Made by a program: the position numbers and the translations under genes. Below, one piece after another: positions 1 through 11,731 of a DNA stretch of 64,000 bases (position 1 is its first letter; each line of letters opens with the position of its first letter). The notes below the pieces were generated by a model. It was not told the origin of the DNA. It saw only the letters and a program-made list of their open reading frames with translations, and made no database searches. This DNA is from Collybiopsis luxurians FD-317 M1 (Eukaryota; Basidiomycota; Agaricomycetes; Agaricales; Omphalotaceae), in contig KN834786.1 of the NCBI GenBank assembly GCA_000827265.1, forward strand, positions 82,513-146,512, written 5' to 3'.

Positions 1-874
1 TTTGATGGGGGAGGAGGGATCGAAGTGCGTGTGGGATTGTCGCAGAGTCGAACCGCGTAGCTGGCTTGTTCTCGTTCGATACGTCGCCTGGGATGCAAAT
101 GTCGCGCGGGACTGGCCCTGGTTCGGGATGGTAATCCTTGAAGCAAACTGTACATAAATGACGGTTAGTGATCAAGCTATAGAAGTGAAAATAGAGAGCT
201 TACGATACTCCTGTCTTCGCAGTCGCCTGCTGCGAATTCCTATTCGCATCAGTCATTAGATTGGATTTCATTCCCAAGCGCGGAAGATTACGAACCAAAA
301 TACTCTTGAGCATCTGGACGGGAGCTGCTGCTGCGCCCCGTACCTTTCTGAACCACTTTTCTGACTTGACATAGCACAATTCGACGAGACGATCCTGTTC
401 CACCGTATCTAACACAAACTTTCCCCTCCATGGCCTAAGATCAGCCACCTTTACTCTGTACAGGAAGCAGATTACCCATTGTGTCTCCACTCCTTCCTTG
501 GGCTTCCATATCGGGGTTGTGGTGATGCAATCTTCCTCTTTAAACGTCTTCGGATATCCGTCTTTGGATCCTGATTTTACTGGGGTGACAAAATATCGAA
601 ACATCTTCGGCAAATCATCAATCCCAGAGCCATCGAAGGTGGCCATGAGACAGACTCTTGCCCATGATCGACCTCCTCCGATGCTTGCGTCGTGTTCAGG
701 AATGACGAAACAGGGTCGAAGTTTCGTCTTTCTATTTCGGATTGCAGCATCGATTTCGGCTAAGCGTTTTCGAACTGTAGACTTGCGCGTCTTGTCCAGC
801 GCACAGAGGTCAAGACCGAGGAGCATTGGATGGAGAACGGAGTCGTAGACGCCACACACGTATGCTTCAGGCAT
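1..874 (-). CDS. Unknown protein A, copy 1 (5' part; runs off the window)
   Basis: I do not recognise this family. Three exons are visible: 874-296, a 36-nt micro-exon 239-204, and 147 to beyond the left edge. Both introns are 56 nt, and the first has a CTAAT branch site. The ATG at 874 was chosen because it aligns with the start of the second copy at 20713. By my count 43 of the first 59 aligned residues are identical between copies, and first-exon length (579 nt) and micro-exon length match exactly. Differences between copies in exons 2-3 fall mostly on third codon positions of this frame, which supports the splice model and selection on the protein. A central block, RPCFVIPE followed by CLMATF, is strongly conserved. 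The C-terminal part is rich in Arg, Thr and Ser. It is divergent from gene B with 384 bp between starts. Function unknown. Confidence 0.75.
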
Positions 875-1258
875 TATCTTGTGAAAATCTGTGCCAAGTG
901 CTAATAACAAAATGAGTGGCGGAGGTGTTATGCAGCGTTAGAGACCTGCTCAGAGTTGGGCTGTATGGTAAGGTGGCATACGATTATGGGGACCAGCTAT
1001 ATATTCCTGTAGGCCTTTAATCACATTGTACTTTTGTAGGTTCAGAGCACTGTATATTATTGATCCAATTGTGCTGTTTATTGACGATCTGACCCAGTTT
1101 AAGGTGTTCTCTGAGTTTATTGCCAAAAAAGGAAATGTCTGTCGCCGTTGTTTTCTTTGTTCGGCCATTGCCACTCCCTTTAAATACCTTGCTTTTTGAA
1201 TGAATGCCCTTATCCCATTCTCTTCCTCCGCTTAACTTGCTTCCCAACTTCAGCTGCC
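875..1258. promoter_or_regulatory. Shared divergent promoter of A and B, copy 1
   Basis: This 384 bp interval separates the two divergent starts. A TATA-like ATATATT lies near 1000 on the A side. A CCCTTTAAATAC block near 1177-1188 lies on the B side and recurs, inverted, in the second copy at 20397-20408. Persistence of these elements in both copies suggests they are functional; that is inference. Confidence 0.5.
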
Positions 1259-2720
1259 ATGTCTCCGTCGGTCTCTGCCACTCGTCAATCTTTTGAAAAT
1301 CCCAAAGTTCGCATTCGTTTTGGCCCAGATGTCCGTACATACATCTCCTTTTCAATCGACCTCAGAAAAACATTGGATCTTCTTCGCTGCGACATTCGTG
1401 GAGAATTCGAGGAAGCAATTACAAACTTCCCAGCTCGAAAATACGTTGCAGTTGTTCAGGGCGTACGTGACTATCTCATTTCACGCTTGGTGTGCTTCTA
1501 ACTTTCGCTCATTAGTACCCGTCATCTCTCCCCATCCCAGATGTGCCCTATCAACAGATCACTCTCCGATTGCTACAGCAAGGCCTCCCTGATGCAATTC
1601 CAAACATCTGTTTGGAGCCCCACATGTGCTTCCCCGTCACCCCGGACACATCTCATCCTCTCAATCGTCCCCCGGTCAAGACAAACAAGCCACTTCCGTG
1701 GAAAGAATGCTACCATCTGAGCTGCCTCGATGCGGAGGTATGTCTTCCTCAGAGTCAATTCGATTATGCAAATGCCTTTTGGATGGACTTCAATGATTGG
1801 CTTCGAGCCTTCCGCTACTGTGGCGAGGACGCGGAGCTTGCACGAGCCAATCAGGGGGAACCTCAGAACGGATGGCCTAGTTGGATTCCATGCGAGGAGG
1901 ACGATCAGGATTCAGCTCACGAACCTTCCTCTGAAGATAAGGAAGACGGTGAGTGTTCGGAACCGCCCGCGCCACAACCTCTTTCGGAGCCTCTGGCAAC
2001 AAAACAATACAAGTATGATGAGGATGGGAGGATTGATTGGTTAGCTTCTTCTGACTCTGAAGATGATGAGGACTTCGAAGAACCGTACGAGGACTCTGGC
2101 GACGATTCGGACGCGTATTCGGAAAGTATCCGCTGGTTAACGGATGACGAGGATGGGGAGGAGGAGAAGGGATCTGAAGCTGCCGACGAGAGAATCCCGT
2201 CGATGAACGCCATGCTTGAAGCGTTGATGCCATTCGATGGTTACCTGCCCGATGGCAGTATTCTCCCTGTCATCGACTTCTCGCCAGATTTGTCTGGTAT
2301 CCCCTCCTTGTTCAGTGCCGAGCAATTCTTCAAAGACTTCGAGGCGGCTCAAGCGTAAGTTTTGTCATTAATTGTTTTTTTCTGTCAGCTATCTGACTCA
2401 CGTTCTAGATTGCTCAAGGAATGTGTTGAGGGGCGGCCGGGCTCTACTGTCTCCGCCGTTGAAGCAGGGAAAGAAGACCCTTCGAATACGGCTGGAGACA
2501 GTTGCGCGCGGGAAGTAGACCGAGGAAGCGCTCCACAACCCATTCGTCGTCCCTTCTCTGGTCAGTCATCTACTCGTCGCCGTAAAGAATATTCATCTGA
2601 TTTGCACTCCACTCCATAGCTTTCCGTAAGCGAATTGAAAAGGGCAAAGATGCGCTGAAAGCCAGTCGGGTTGGAAGGTTCTTCAAGCGCGTGCTCTGCA
2701 GATCAGACACGAAAAATTAA
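1259..2720 (+). CDS. Unknown acidic protein B, copy 1
   Basis: Four exons, 1259-1462, 1516-2354, 2409-2560 and 2620-2720, join in frame to 431 residues. All junctions are GT-AG and exons 1, 3 and 4 have exactly the lengths of copy 2. The protein begins MSPSVSATRQSFENPK. It then has a conserved region with the motifs LEPHMC, SHPLNRPP and CYHLSCLDAEVC, and an acidic Glu/Asp/Ser-rich stretch at roughly residues 190-290. A conserved block (SMNAMLEAL..PDGSI, SGIPSLFSAEQF) follows, and the tail is basic, FKRVLCRSDTKN. No signal peptide or membrane segment is seen. I do not recognise a known domain. It is divergently paired with gene A in both copies, so the two may act together; that is inference. 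Confidence 0.75.
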
Positions 2721-2775
2721 ATTATAGTCTTTCCTTAAATAACTATTAGAACTACTCCGAATAATAATACTATTG

Positions 2776-3867
2776 CGACATGCGGATGCAACCCAGCTGA
2801 AGCCGTAAATACCTCGTCACCGTCTTTTAAGCTACTTGATTGGTATACCCAAAATGAATGATATCCACTGCTTTGACCGACCCCGATAAGGAAGATTCAT
2901 CGACTCACCCCTGTCGACTGTAAGACTGCGAAATTGGTACAATCAAAACTTACACCTCCTTTAGAAAAGTAGTCCTTATAGTATTGAGCTGGGGGTAGAC
3001 TGGAAGAGATAGTATGCTCATAGAATGCTACCACCGTCTATCTGTCCGGATGACAAGGTGTAAACGCTGCAGAAATGCAGAAAAGTTGCACATTTGGGAA
3101 TTGGGGGCTCGAGCACGACAGTGCATTATAAATTGGGAATCGGGGGCTCATAATAAATATCATAAATTGAATACTGAAAGCACTACGGTGCACATTGGTG
3201 GGAACTGGGGATAATCTCAGAAAATAAATGCTCAGTACAGTGGGCAATAGTGGGAACCGGGGGCTTATACAATAGCACAGCGCACGCAGCCATTACAGTG
3301 TGCAATAATGAGCACTAGGGGCTTTGAGAACTGGGGGATCGGTACGAGTCCTAGCCGTGATCTAACTGATGTGAAGATCATAGAGGTGTCGAAACTCTCC
3401 TCTGAAATATCTTTTTGAACCTTCGGGAACTCCCATTCGCCCATCCGGCATGAACCGTGTATCCGTCCAGCTACATTCAAAAATAGTGACAAATGTTCCT
3501 GCTGTCTGGTTTAACAAATTGCCACGACGGCCAGGGCTGAGCGAAGAGTCGAAAAGCAGAAAATAGATCAACCTTTCGAACTCGGATTCGGACATATGTG
3601 TTGATTAATAGAGTAGGTACGTTTTCTGTGAGGTACAACTTTGACAGAATGTATTCCGCATTTAAAGTACCGACGGTAGATCCATCTATCTGTCAGGTAG
3701 ACAGGCAAGTCGAAATTGGAACCAGGAACATGCATACAATTCTGACAGAACGTCTACCTTGTTCTCTTTCGCATGTCATTCAAATTTTCGATGACCACGG
3801 GAAGTGAGAGAATGGACTGGACCTTCTGCTTGCTGCCATATCGATGCCGATCGGTATTTCTCATTTC
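2776..3867. other. Intergenic stretch with degenerate repeats
   Basis: No convincing gene; the open frames are short and lack coherent composition. Similarity to the downstream side of copy 2 of the duplication fades at about 2775. The stretch 3095-3337 holds degenerate G-rich repeats, listed separately. Confidence 0.6.
3095..3337 (+). repeat. Degenerate dispersed repeat, core TGGGAAYYGGGGGCT
   Basis: Six related cores start at about 3095, 3134, 3199, 3251, 3309 and 3325, spaced 16-65 bp apart. Several follow a weaker upstream half of the form CA-TA-CAGTG-GCA-TA, giving a unit near 33 bp. The copies differ from one another, so this is an old or constrained array rather than a recent microsatellite. 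Confidence 0.6.
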
Positions 3868-3878
3868 TTATAAAAAGG
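3868..3878 (+). promoter_or_regulatory. TATA box of the small secreted protein gene
   Basis: The sequence TTATAAAAAGG ends 56 bp before the ATG at 3935, a normal spacing for a strongly expressed fungal gene encoding a secreted product. Confidence 0.6.
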
Positions 3879-3934
3879 CTAGCTAATCCACTAAAACTTC
3901 ACCTGAAGCTGCATCCTCATCTGCTTCGTCCAAC

Positions 3935-4575
3935 ATGGTTCCCTCATTTATTTCGCTAAAGACTACCTTGACGGTCGTGTCAGGACTCGCACTCACCACT
4001 TGCGTTGCCGCGGCTCCTTCGAGTATTGTCGCCAGGCAGGTTCGCAGCGGAAATGGCGCCTTTTCTGCTCCCACGAGTGGGCTAGTCGTAACCCAAGGCT
4101 CGTCCTTCCCATTTGCATTCCAAGACTCCAACTGGTGCGAAGACGGGTACAGCCCGATTGCAGTGTGGTTGACAAACTATGCTCCGACGACGTCGAATCT
4201 TAATTCGACTGGACAGTTCCCCGAGGGCCAGTATAGTTATTACTTTGGGCAGTATTTGGTACCCAACTTTGGTCAGTTTGGTTGATTTTGGATCTAAGTT
4301 TGATGTATATTAACAATCGTCTTGTTTGTTTATGGATAAAGGTTTACCTGCGATGACAGGAAGCGCTCCACCGTCAACTCTCGTTCTCCCAGAGCTGCCT
4401 GATCTTACGACAGGAGAAGAGGTTTATCTCGCTGTCGTTGAAACTGGTACAAATTGCCCACCGGTAGGTGTTCATTCGGATATTTTGTGGTTTGTGTAGT
4501 CATATGAATTTTATGAAGGGTCTCCACGTACCGCCGCAGTATGAGTTGACCAGTCTTGCTCTTACGGTGGGGTGA
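3935..4575 (+). CDS. Small secreted protein
   Basis: Three exons (3935-4271, 4342-4463, 4519-4575) join in frame to 171 residues. The N-terminus has a clear signal peptide: a hydrophobic run around residues 5-26 ending CVAAAP. The mature part has the patterns FQDSNWCEDGYSPIAVWLTN, YSYYFGQYLVPNFG, LPAMTGSAPP and, only after removing the second 55-nt intron, NCPPGLHVPPQYEL. Such short, Cys-poor secreted proteins are common in agaricomycete secretomes. The function is not known to me. The intact frame and a TATA box upstream suggest an expressed gene. Confidence 0.75.
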
Positions 4576-5034
4576 GGAAAATTGAGGAGATTGAGGGAGG
4601 AAATTTGGATATAGAATAGATGTAGAATAGACGCTCCGTAGACGTGATCCCCGGAATTTTGAGAGTTAAGCGTGAGCTTGGCTAGCCGTTCTAGATCAAA
4701 GATAGAGTACTGTCGAGCGTCGATTCCGAGGATAGAAATTCCCTCGAACAACTGGCAAAGCAGTTGATAAGATCGTTTGAAGACCTGACTGTAACCGCAT
4801 GAGAGACGGGTTTTGTGGAGATAAGAGATACTGCATTGACTTCGGAGAAGCTGCGCTACGACTAGGGGTAGAATTTTGCAGGCAGTGCGGCCCTAGTCAG
4901 GTCTCATTTTCAAAGATTCGGAAGAAGTAGAAGTCGGTATTTGATGGTGGACGTCCGTCCATCGCTGAACGATAAGGCGTGTATAATTCTACATTTATCT
5001 GATTCCCCTCGAAGATCTAAGTATACAGTTACAT
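4576..5034. other. Convergent intergenic region
   Basis: This lies between the 3' ends of the secreted protein gene and the VPS28 gene. I see no coding signal and no repeat in it. Confidence 0.5.
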
Positions 5035-5886
5035 TCATGAAGATTCAGTTGGCTTGCCGCTTAGACTGCGGAAAAACTCTGCATATGCATGATCGACATC
5101 GAAGAGCAGCTGCCTGGACTGCTCTTCTGTTATTTCTTCGGACGCCTTCATAGCGTTTAGAGTGATGAGCCTGTGAGCAGGGATGAGAGATCGAATGATG
5201 GGGGATCAAAGGATGACGTACCAGCTAACCATCCTACTTCTGCCTTCCCAATCCTTGCTTCCTTTAAATCGAGCATATCCGGTCACTAGCTCTTGAAGTA
5301 GAGGATGAAGCTGGTCTTTGGCTCGTAGTCGAAGTTTGAGAGCATCCATAAAGGTAATAAAGCTCTGGACAAGAATTGAGTATCCAGTATGCGCAGTTGG
5401 AATGGAATACGTACCTGGGTTGTCTCAGCTACCCATTTTGCTGTTTCTGGACCAGAATCTGTTGGATGCTCTACTGTCGCTGGAACTCCAACCTTTACCC
5501 GTTCCAAGGCGGCAGAATAGTCCATCTATGGAGCGCATGAGCCTTCAGATAAAAGCCAGATGACTCGGACTGACTCTATACCGCTTCATAAACTCTTCAA
5601 TAGAAGGAACATCGTCTCCTACTAATTTGAGCATAGTCTTGTACTGTGAAAGCAACCTTGAACATGCTGGCGAATATCTCTATTGAATGAGTCGGTTTGC
5701 TCATCATTTGAAAGGAAAAAAAGCAAGTTACTCTGCGGCAGTGATAGAATCGCGAAGGTAGGCGTTTTCGAGATAGTGTATGGCAGTGATAATCCCGAAT
5801 AGAGTGGCCAGAGAATTGTACTTTTCCCTTTCCGCATTAGTTTTGTACAGCCTGACTTCTTCGTCGAGAGAAAATGAGGCGGACAT
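5035..5886 (-). CDS. VPS28: VPS28, ESCRT-I subunit
   Basis: Five exons (5886-5732, 5677-5575, 5525-5415, 5364-5222, 5170-5035) join in frame to 215 residues, close to the usual VPS28 length. VPS28 is a core subunit of ESCRT-I with VPS23 and VPS37. It works on the endosome membrane in sorting ubiquitinated cargo into multivesicular bodies. Family signatures are the N-terminal LYKTNAEREKYNSLATLF followed by LENAYLRDSI, then YSPACSRLLSQYK in the core. In the C-terminal four-helix domain, FITFMDALKLRLRAKDQLHP and RQLLFDVDHAYAEFF match the family. The introns are 48-54 nt. It is divergent from the next gene, with 157 bp between starts. Confidence 0.93.
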
Positions 5887-6043
5887 GGTGGCACCCGACA
5901 AGGTTTCCGGATCAGGCTGCCTCTGGCATCGGTATCCAGCAACGTGACCTGGACGCGCTCACTGCTCAACCACCACCATCAACGCCTCTTTCATGTCTTT
6001 ATAGTCATTGTTCACGTTCAAATCCTTTATTTTACGCGTCGTT

Positions 6044-9000
6044 ATGCCCAGCATCATTACCCCTTCACGAAGCTCATCGTCGAGCTCTTACTCGACTCCC
6101 CATCGCGCCCGGAGCCCGCCAGCTTCAAATTTTAGTACTCCGACAATCACTGCTCTCGGGACTCAGCAGAAACTCAATGTAGTTACTAGAGTTGCCATTG
6201 AGGGCAAGGCAAAGCAGAATGAAGACAGTGTTTCCATTCGAATGTATCTAAAGGTGCGTGAAAAAAATAAAATCCATTCTGCAATAGTGTCGCTCAATCT
6301 TCTCAGATGTCGCTTCCTCTTGATTCTGTAACCTCGGGCTCGACAATACAATTGTTTCCAGGTCAGTTTGATCTTTTCTACACGTATTTGACTGCTTATT
6401 TATTTTTTTTGCAGAGGAGCACGTCAAAATTCTGTCTTCTCAAGTCCATCCTTTGGATAGCAACTCTGTGCCATACTATTTTGACTCGACAGTCTCGCCC
6501 CTCCTCAACCGAGCCGCTCATGCTCTTAAGCTACCAGAACATTCGAAGCAGACTTTTCAGGCTGCGTTCGGCTTGCCTTTAGCAGAGTCCTCTTCCGTCG
6601 TCGACTCCGCTTATACCGGTCACATCCTTGTCAGCGGTTACCACATTTCCTACGTCCTTCCCAAAAATTTTCCTTCAGAAACTAGCAACAGTAGCTCTAT
6701 TTCTCGGCGGAGATCTTCCATAGGAGAACGGGGTCATGTTCAGTTTATGGCAGCAATTGACATGCTTGTTCCTTACATTTCTCGTCCTCCGCGCTCGCCC
6801 TACCTCCTCTCAATTCCGACTCCTCGATGTCTCCATAATAACATCAGCCTTCGCATATTCACTCCTATTACTACCAATGTCTCCTCGTCCTTTGCATCGT
6901 TGTCGTCTACTGACAACGAAGATAGTGGCTCTTGGGATCTCGCATCAGAACCACACGTAACTCGAACGACCACCTCACGATCTCGTGCCAACTCGTACAA
7001 CAGCTTTGCGGACGACGAGTCGAGCGACTCGTCTACAGTAGGGTTTTCGTATGGGTGCGGGATCCGTGGGACCTTTCCTAGCGCGGAACGAATCCGTATA
7101 CGCTGGGCCAAACCAATGAAATCGCTCGATACGGAAGACGGTAGAAGGAGGGTGGGTGTAAAAGATGTCAAAGGAGAAATGACCTGTGTAGTTCGAGGAA
7201 AGGTGGATAACGGTGTTTTGATGGACGTATCCTACAGAGGTACTTGCAAGTCCCTCTGGTATCCAGGTGTCGCGACTATGCTTGGTATGGATGTCGGGCT
7301 GGTAGCCAAAAACTCGGAAGTGTCGTGGGCAGAGGGTTTCCCGCGCGAATGGGAGGTGAACGGTGGTACAGGATACACTGGATTCGACGTCGGTCTAAAC
7401 CAAAGACTGTTTAGGCATGATTCGACAGATTCCAGCACCGGACAACCCAATATCAATATCATGCCTTCCAGTCCCAACGGTGAAGTGCAGCTGCCTCGTT
7501 TATTAGGATCGACTTCCAGGCAAAATTCTACTTCGTCCGCGGCGTCTTCGACTTCCTCTTTACTTCGTGCACCTCTGCCTACTCAAAATGTGGCCGAATA
7601 TTCTTTCGAGAAATCGCCTACCGCGTCTGGGACTTTATCCTCCAGCGCCACCGAATCACTGTCTTCTCTTCCGGCGTCCGTGTCCAACTTGACCTCCATC
7701 TCTCAATCCCGCATCGAACCAAATTCTCGAGCTCCTGAACATCCTATTACGCTGCACATCAACATGAACGAACTTCTTCCTACCTCCAGAAACAACTTCA
7801 TCTTCAGTATTTCCGGCACCGTAGTTGTCACTCCTCGACCGACCCTCGCGCGAGCCAATGGGCACGCGTCTGTGACACATTCTAGTTCAGAAGGCGAAGT
7901 GAGCGATCCGGAAGGTCAACGGGATTCAGCGTCGATTACACTTCCGTTCTTTACCATACATGCTGCTGAGGAAGAGACTGTGTCTGTGATTGTCAAAAAT
8001 GACTTGACCGAAGGAGGAGTTGTAGAAGTGTACAATGATTCTGTATCGTCTTCGTCTTCCTCCAAGTCCAAAGCGGCATTTCCCTCGCAGCTGCAAAAGG
8101 GCGCCATGACCAAGGCTAGCAGTGACGGCGGAGTTCGAATCTTGTTGAAGCATGTTCCTTCTACACTGGGTGTCAACGGCAATGGTGCAGCCGTCAAACA
8201 TCCTCAGCCGAACGACCGAGCCACCCTGCGTCCTCCGGCCCGGCCGCTCACTCCCAGCGGAGGTACGGGGAGTAGGAGTTCCAGTCCCGGTGTTGGACAT
8301 ACCAGTCATAACTTGGTTCGGACTTCTTCGCTGCTGAGCAAGGTTCCGCCGGGCGCGACGCTTGTTACGAGACCTCCGCGGGATGGGCCGTTGATCATTC
8401 CTTGGGTGAATGCGACTGTGACTCCGCTGCTTTCCGCTGTTGCGTACGGAAACAGCAGTGGAGGGACAGGATTACCGAAATCCTACGCTGTCAGACTGGT
8501 CCTTCCAGCTCCGTCGGATTCCGAGTCTGATTGGCTTGAATTCGGGCTGGCCAAACCTGGAGATGGAGACGGCGGGAGCTCCGCCGGGTCCAATGCAAAT
8601 CCAGTACATAGGCCCCCGAAGGTAGATTTGGTGAATGTCAGTATGGAAGGTGTGCCTGTGCGTTACGAGGTGACCGCAGCAGCAGCAGCCCAATCTACTC
8701 CATCCTCTGTGTCTTTAACGCAAGAGTTGGAATTGGGCGGGGTGAAATTTGGTGAGATGAGTGGGAAGGAGTGGATCAGTTGGATTCGGGTGCATGTTGG
8801 TGGCGCGAAGGGCGGGATGGTTGTTGTGGATTATGTTGTTGGAGCGGAAATGGATGCGGATGCGGGTAGCGACGATAAGGAGGGTAATACGAGCAGGTGG
8901 AAAGGGAAGAAGAAGGCCCGTGACGAGGTGTTGATGGATGTGTATCTTCCGTCGTTTGCTCTCGCAGTGGGAAGGTTGGAAGTTGTAGTTGAGGATACTC

Positions 9001-9763
9001 CGGGTATGTTTTGCGTTTCGTGTGAATATCGAGAGGATTGACTTATTGACTCGATTGGACAGGACTGGAGTTATCTTCGCTACGGACGAACCTTCATTAT
9101 TCGTCTTCTCCCACGACGAAACAGAGATTGCTTCATTATTCAACCGAGGAATTCTTCTATCCCCGTCTCTCTTTCCTAGTTTGGCCAGATAAGTCCAACA
9201 AGTCCCGCAATTCCGCCTCCTCTTCTTCTTCGACAAGAGCCGTAACCTACATTTCCCTCCTCAATCTAATCGCCCTCACACTCACCCTTCTATTCCTCAA
9301 CCAAATACGATGGAAAGTTTATCATATTGGAAAATCTCTGGAAAACTATTCTTTTTTCGTCGGTTCAGGATGGAACGATATCCCTGAACCGATAACTGTG
9401 ACTACTACGGTTTATTCTAGTGCAGGTCCGAGGTGGTGGATGGGTGAACATTCGGAAAGTCCGACAAGCGAACCAGTGTCTACTTCGGCTCCGCAACCTC
9501 CTATACTTTCTGATTCCGATTCCGATACGAAACCTAAGCCTTCTTCTACCTCCTACCCAACTGTGACACCCACACCTACGCCTTCGCCCTCACCGTCATC
9601 ACAGCAGGCCGAGCCATACGCTCTTATTCCTATACAAGCCGTGTGGAAATTCCAGTGGGAAGACTTGAAACCCCTCGCAGAGTCCACGGCAAAGGCGGTC
9701 GAACGGACGCTGGGGCCCTTGTATAGGATATTGACGCTGTTATGGTGGGGACCTGATGGCTGA
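6044..9763 (+). CDS. Large Ser-rich protein with a C-terminal membrane segment, unknown
   Basis: Four exons (6044-6253, 6307-6361, 6415-9003, 9063-9763) join in frame to 1184 residues. The first true ATG of this frame is at 6044. The N-terminus is Ser/Pro-rich, MPSIITPSRSSSSSSYSTP. The body alternates ordered segments with Ser-rich linkers. Near the C-terminus there is one strong hydrophobic segment (YISLLNLIALTLTLLFLN), then a Pro/Thr/Ser linker with TPTPTPSPSPSS and a final amphipathic stretch. This suggests a tail-anchored or single-pass membrane protein, with most of the mass on one side. No signal peptide is visible. I do not recognise a family. It shares a short divergent promoter with VPS28. 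Confidence 0.8.
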
Positions 9764-10571
9764 TAATGATCTTTTTGACTCTGACGATTTAACGATGTTT
9801 GATACATGGAGAAATTTTTTTTTTTTTTGTTTTTTGTTTTTTGCTTGTCATGTTATGTTATATCTGTCGTGTCTTTCTATAGCTTTATCTTTTTTTCTCT
9901 GTTTCTTCTTAAGTTTTTTTTCTTTTTTTTTTTTTCGTTTTGTTTTCTTTTTGGATACCATTACTTTACCCCTCGACTGTCTATCTACATTGCATTTACG
10001 AGAAGAGTCAGGTACAGAATATGTTACCTGGAATCTCGCTTTATTGTTATCTATGAACATCTATGTAGAGTTTTTGTGTTATGTTGAATACTATACGAAT
10101 GACGAGATGAAGACGTTTAAAGGTGCAGGAGGATGTAGTTTCGCGGAACCAAACACGCGTTTGCTTCCGCGGATGCTTTTCTCGAAATGAATCATTACTC
10201 GTCCTTTGATGCATCCCAATAGTTCAATCACACAAAAGCAAATGTTTAGACAGTTTTTCATTTCTTTTTGTCAAGAAAGTTACTGTGCGTACTAAGTATT
10301 AAGTACTATGTATCGTATACGGATGGTATAAATACAATAAGGATACGTTTTTCTTTGGTTGATAAGAGTTACAATGATTATTCTATCGAAAGCAGTTTGC
10401 AAAGCATTTGGAAAGCAATGAGAGCAATGAGAAAGCAATGAGGATAGCAATGAGGAAAGCAATGAGGAAAGCAACAAGAAAGCAATGTGATGAAAGCAAA
10501 GCAGCATAACAGCATGAGAACATGGCAGAAACAAAAACATATCGCATACTAGAGGGTTGAAAATTCAACAC
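9764..10571. other. Convergent intergenic region, T-rich and repeat-bearing
   Basis: The part 9814-9960 is very T-rich on the plus strand, with runs of up to 15 T. Open frames there encode only Phe/Leu-rich low-complexity peptides and I reject them. The remainder carries a minisatellite near 10384-10500, listed separately. Confidence 0.6.
10384..10500 (+). repeat. Short tandem repeat, unit AGCAATGAGRAA
   Basis: Around ten imperfect copies of an 8-13 bp unit built on AGCAATGAGAA or AGCAATGAGGAA lie just downstream of the Clp1-like gene. Unit length varies, so it is an imperfect minisatellite. Confidence 0.75.
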
Positions 10572-11731
10572 CTAAGGTTTCACCGGCGTCGGGGCCTTCG
10601 AAACGAAGACAGCACGAGGGTTACCAGTGCCAATGGCAAGCGCCGAGAGAATCACCTCGTAGCACGAATCGATCGCATTCCACAACCCATCGTCAAAGAT
10701 CCCCAGCGCGCAGGCGTTCTGCCAGACCCCTTGGATCGTTTTGGCGTATTTGAGAAGAGTAGTAGGGGTGAATGTCTCCCCGATGCGTTTCGCGAGTGCA
10801 TACATCTGCTCTTCGGAGGTGCAGTTTTCCATGAACTCAAGCGGAGGTATGGAGGGGAGGAAGGCTTCGAAAAGGGCGTCCTGACTACGGAGGTAGAAGT
10901 AGCGGAGGAGGGTGGGGAAGGTCGAGGGGCTGGGGAGGCATAATGGGCGAACAGGGAGAGTGACTTTGCGGGGTGTGGAGGTGGGTGTGAACTCTGTGGT
11001 GGTGGTGGATGAGGGAGAGAACGGGCCGAGCTTGGCACAGTGTGCGGCCATAAAGATGGCGTGTACAGGGTACAGCTTGATATCGGTCTTCGGTGGAACC
11101 CAAGAAGACACGTTTTCAGGTTTTTTAGGTACTGGGGCGTAGACGGCGAGCATGTGGGTAGGGTAGTTGGTAGCGGTAAGATCGTTAACGACGACATCCA
11201 GTTCTTTTGGAAGAACGGAATTATCGACTTGTGCAGTAACGCTACAAGCGGTCTTCAATGAACTGTAAGAAATATTTTGTAAGAATATTGCCAGTAACTT
11301 CTTTGTAAAAAAAATACTTACCGAGATCCAAGCGATTCGAGGTTGTCACGGACGAAAGCCGCAGTTTGTCCGTTGTATGGAGCGCCAGTCGCAGCAGCTA
11401 TAGCCTCGGCGGAGGGTTCGCAAACTGGAGGCTGAAGGAAAGCTCGCGGGAGAACGACTGGCACGACCTTTGGAGGCCGCGGTGCACTGGATCCCGGAGT
11501 GTCCTGCATCTCGACATCGGCATTCTCAGTGCCGTTCCCGTAGACAACGACATTTAAACGGACGGGAGCGTTCTTCTGAGCTTTTTTCCTAGCCCGTTCA
11601 GCGTCAAATTTGGCTGAACTTAGTGTTTTTCTGTTTTTGCGAGTACGAGAATGTTTGGCAACCGCCTTTACTGGGGGGGTGTTCTCCGTTGGGCGGATGG
11701 AGAAGTTACGAGGGCGGAGGGCGCGAGGCAT
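10572..11731 (-). CDS. Clp1-like (clampless) protein
   Basis: Two exons (11731-11322, 11262-10572) join in frame to 366 residues, close to the 365 I recall for Coprinopsis Clp1. Clp1 proteins act downstream of the A mating-type homeodomain complex and are needed for clamp-cell formation and dikaryotic growth. The sequence has a basic, disordered N-terminus, then the patterns AAFVRDNLESLGSRSLKT, YPVHAIFMAAHCAKLGPF, VTLPVRPLCLPSPSTFP and LLRYFYLRSQ. It ends with a helical part, WNAIDSCYEVILSALAIG. The first two conserved blocks loosely recall a BTB fold. The assignment rests on remembered family patterns and length, so a search should confirm it. An ATG at 11731 was chosen; no better start is seen. 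Confidence 0.65.

Noticed and set aside
498..848. Plus-strand open frame of 116 codons
   Set aside because: It lies antisense to exon 1 of gene A, whose frame is conserved in both copies; this one is not.
1917..2213. Minus-strand Ser-rich open frame
   Set aside because: Shadow of the acidic segment of gene B: GA-rich codons for Glu/Asp read as Ser/Pro on the other strand.
9806..10190. Two overlapping Phe/Leu-rich open frames
   Set aside because: Translation of a T-rich low-complexity tract; no homologous composition and no splice context.
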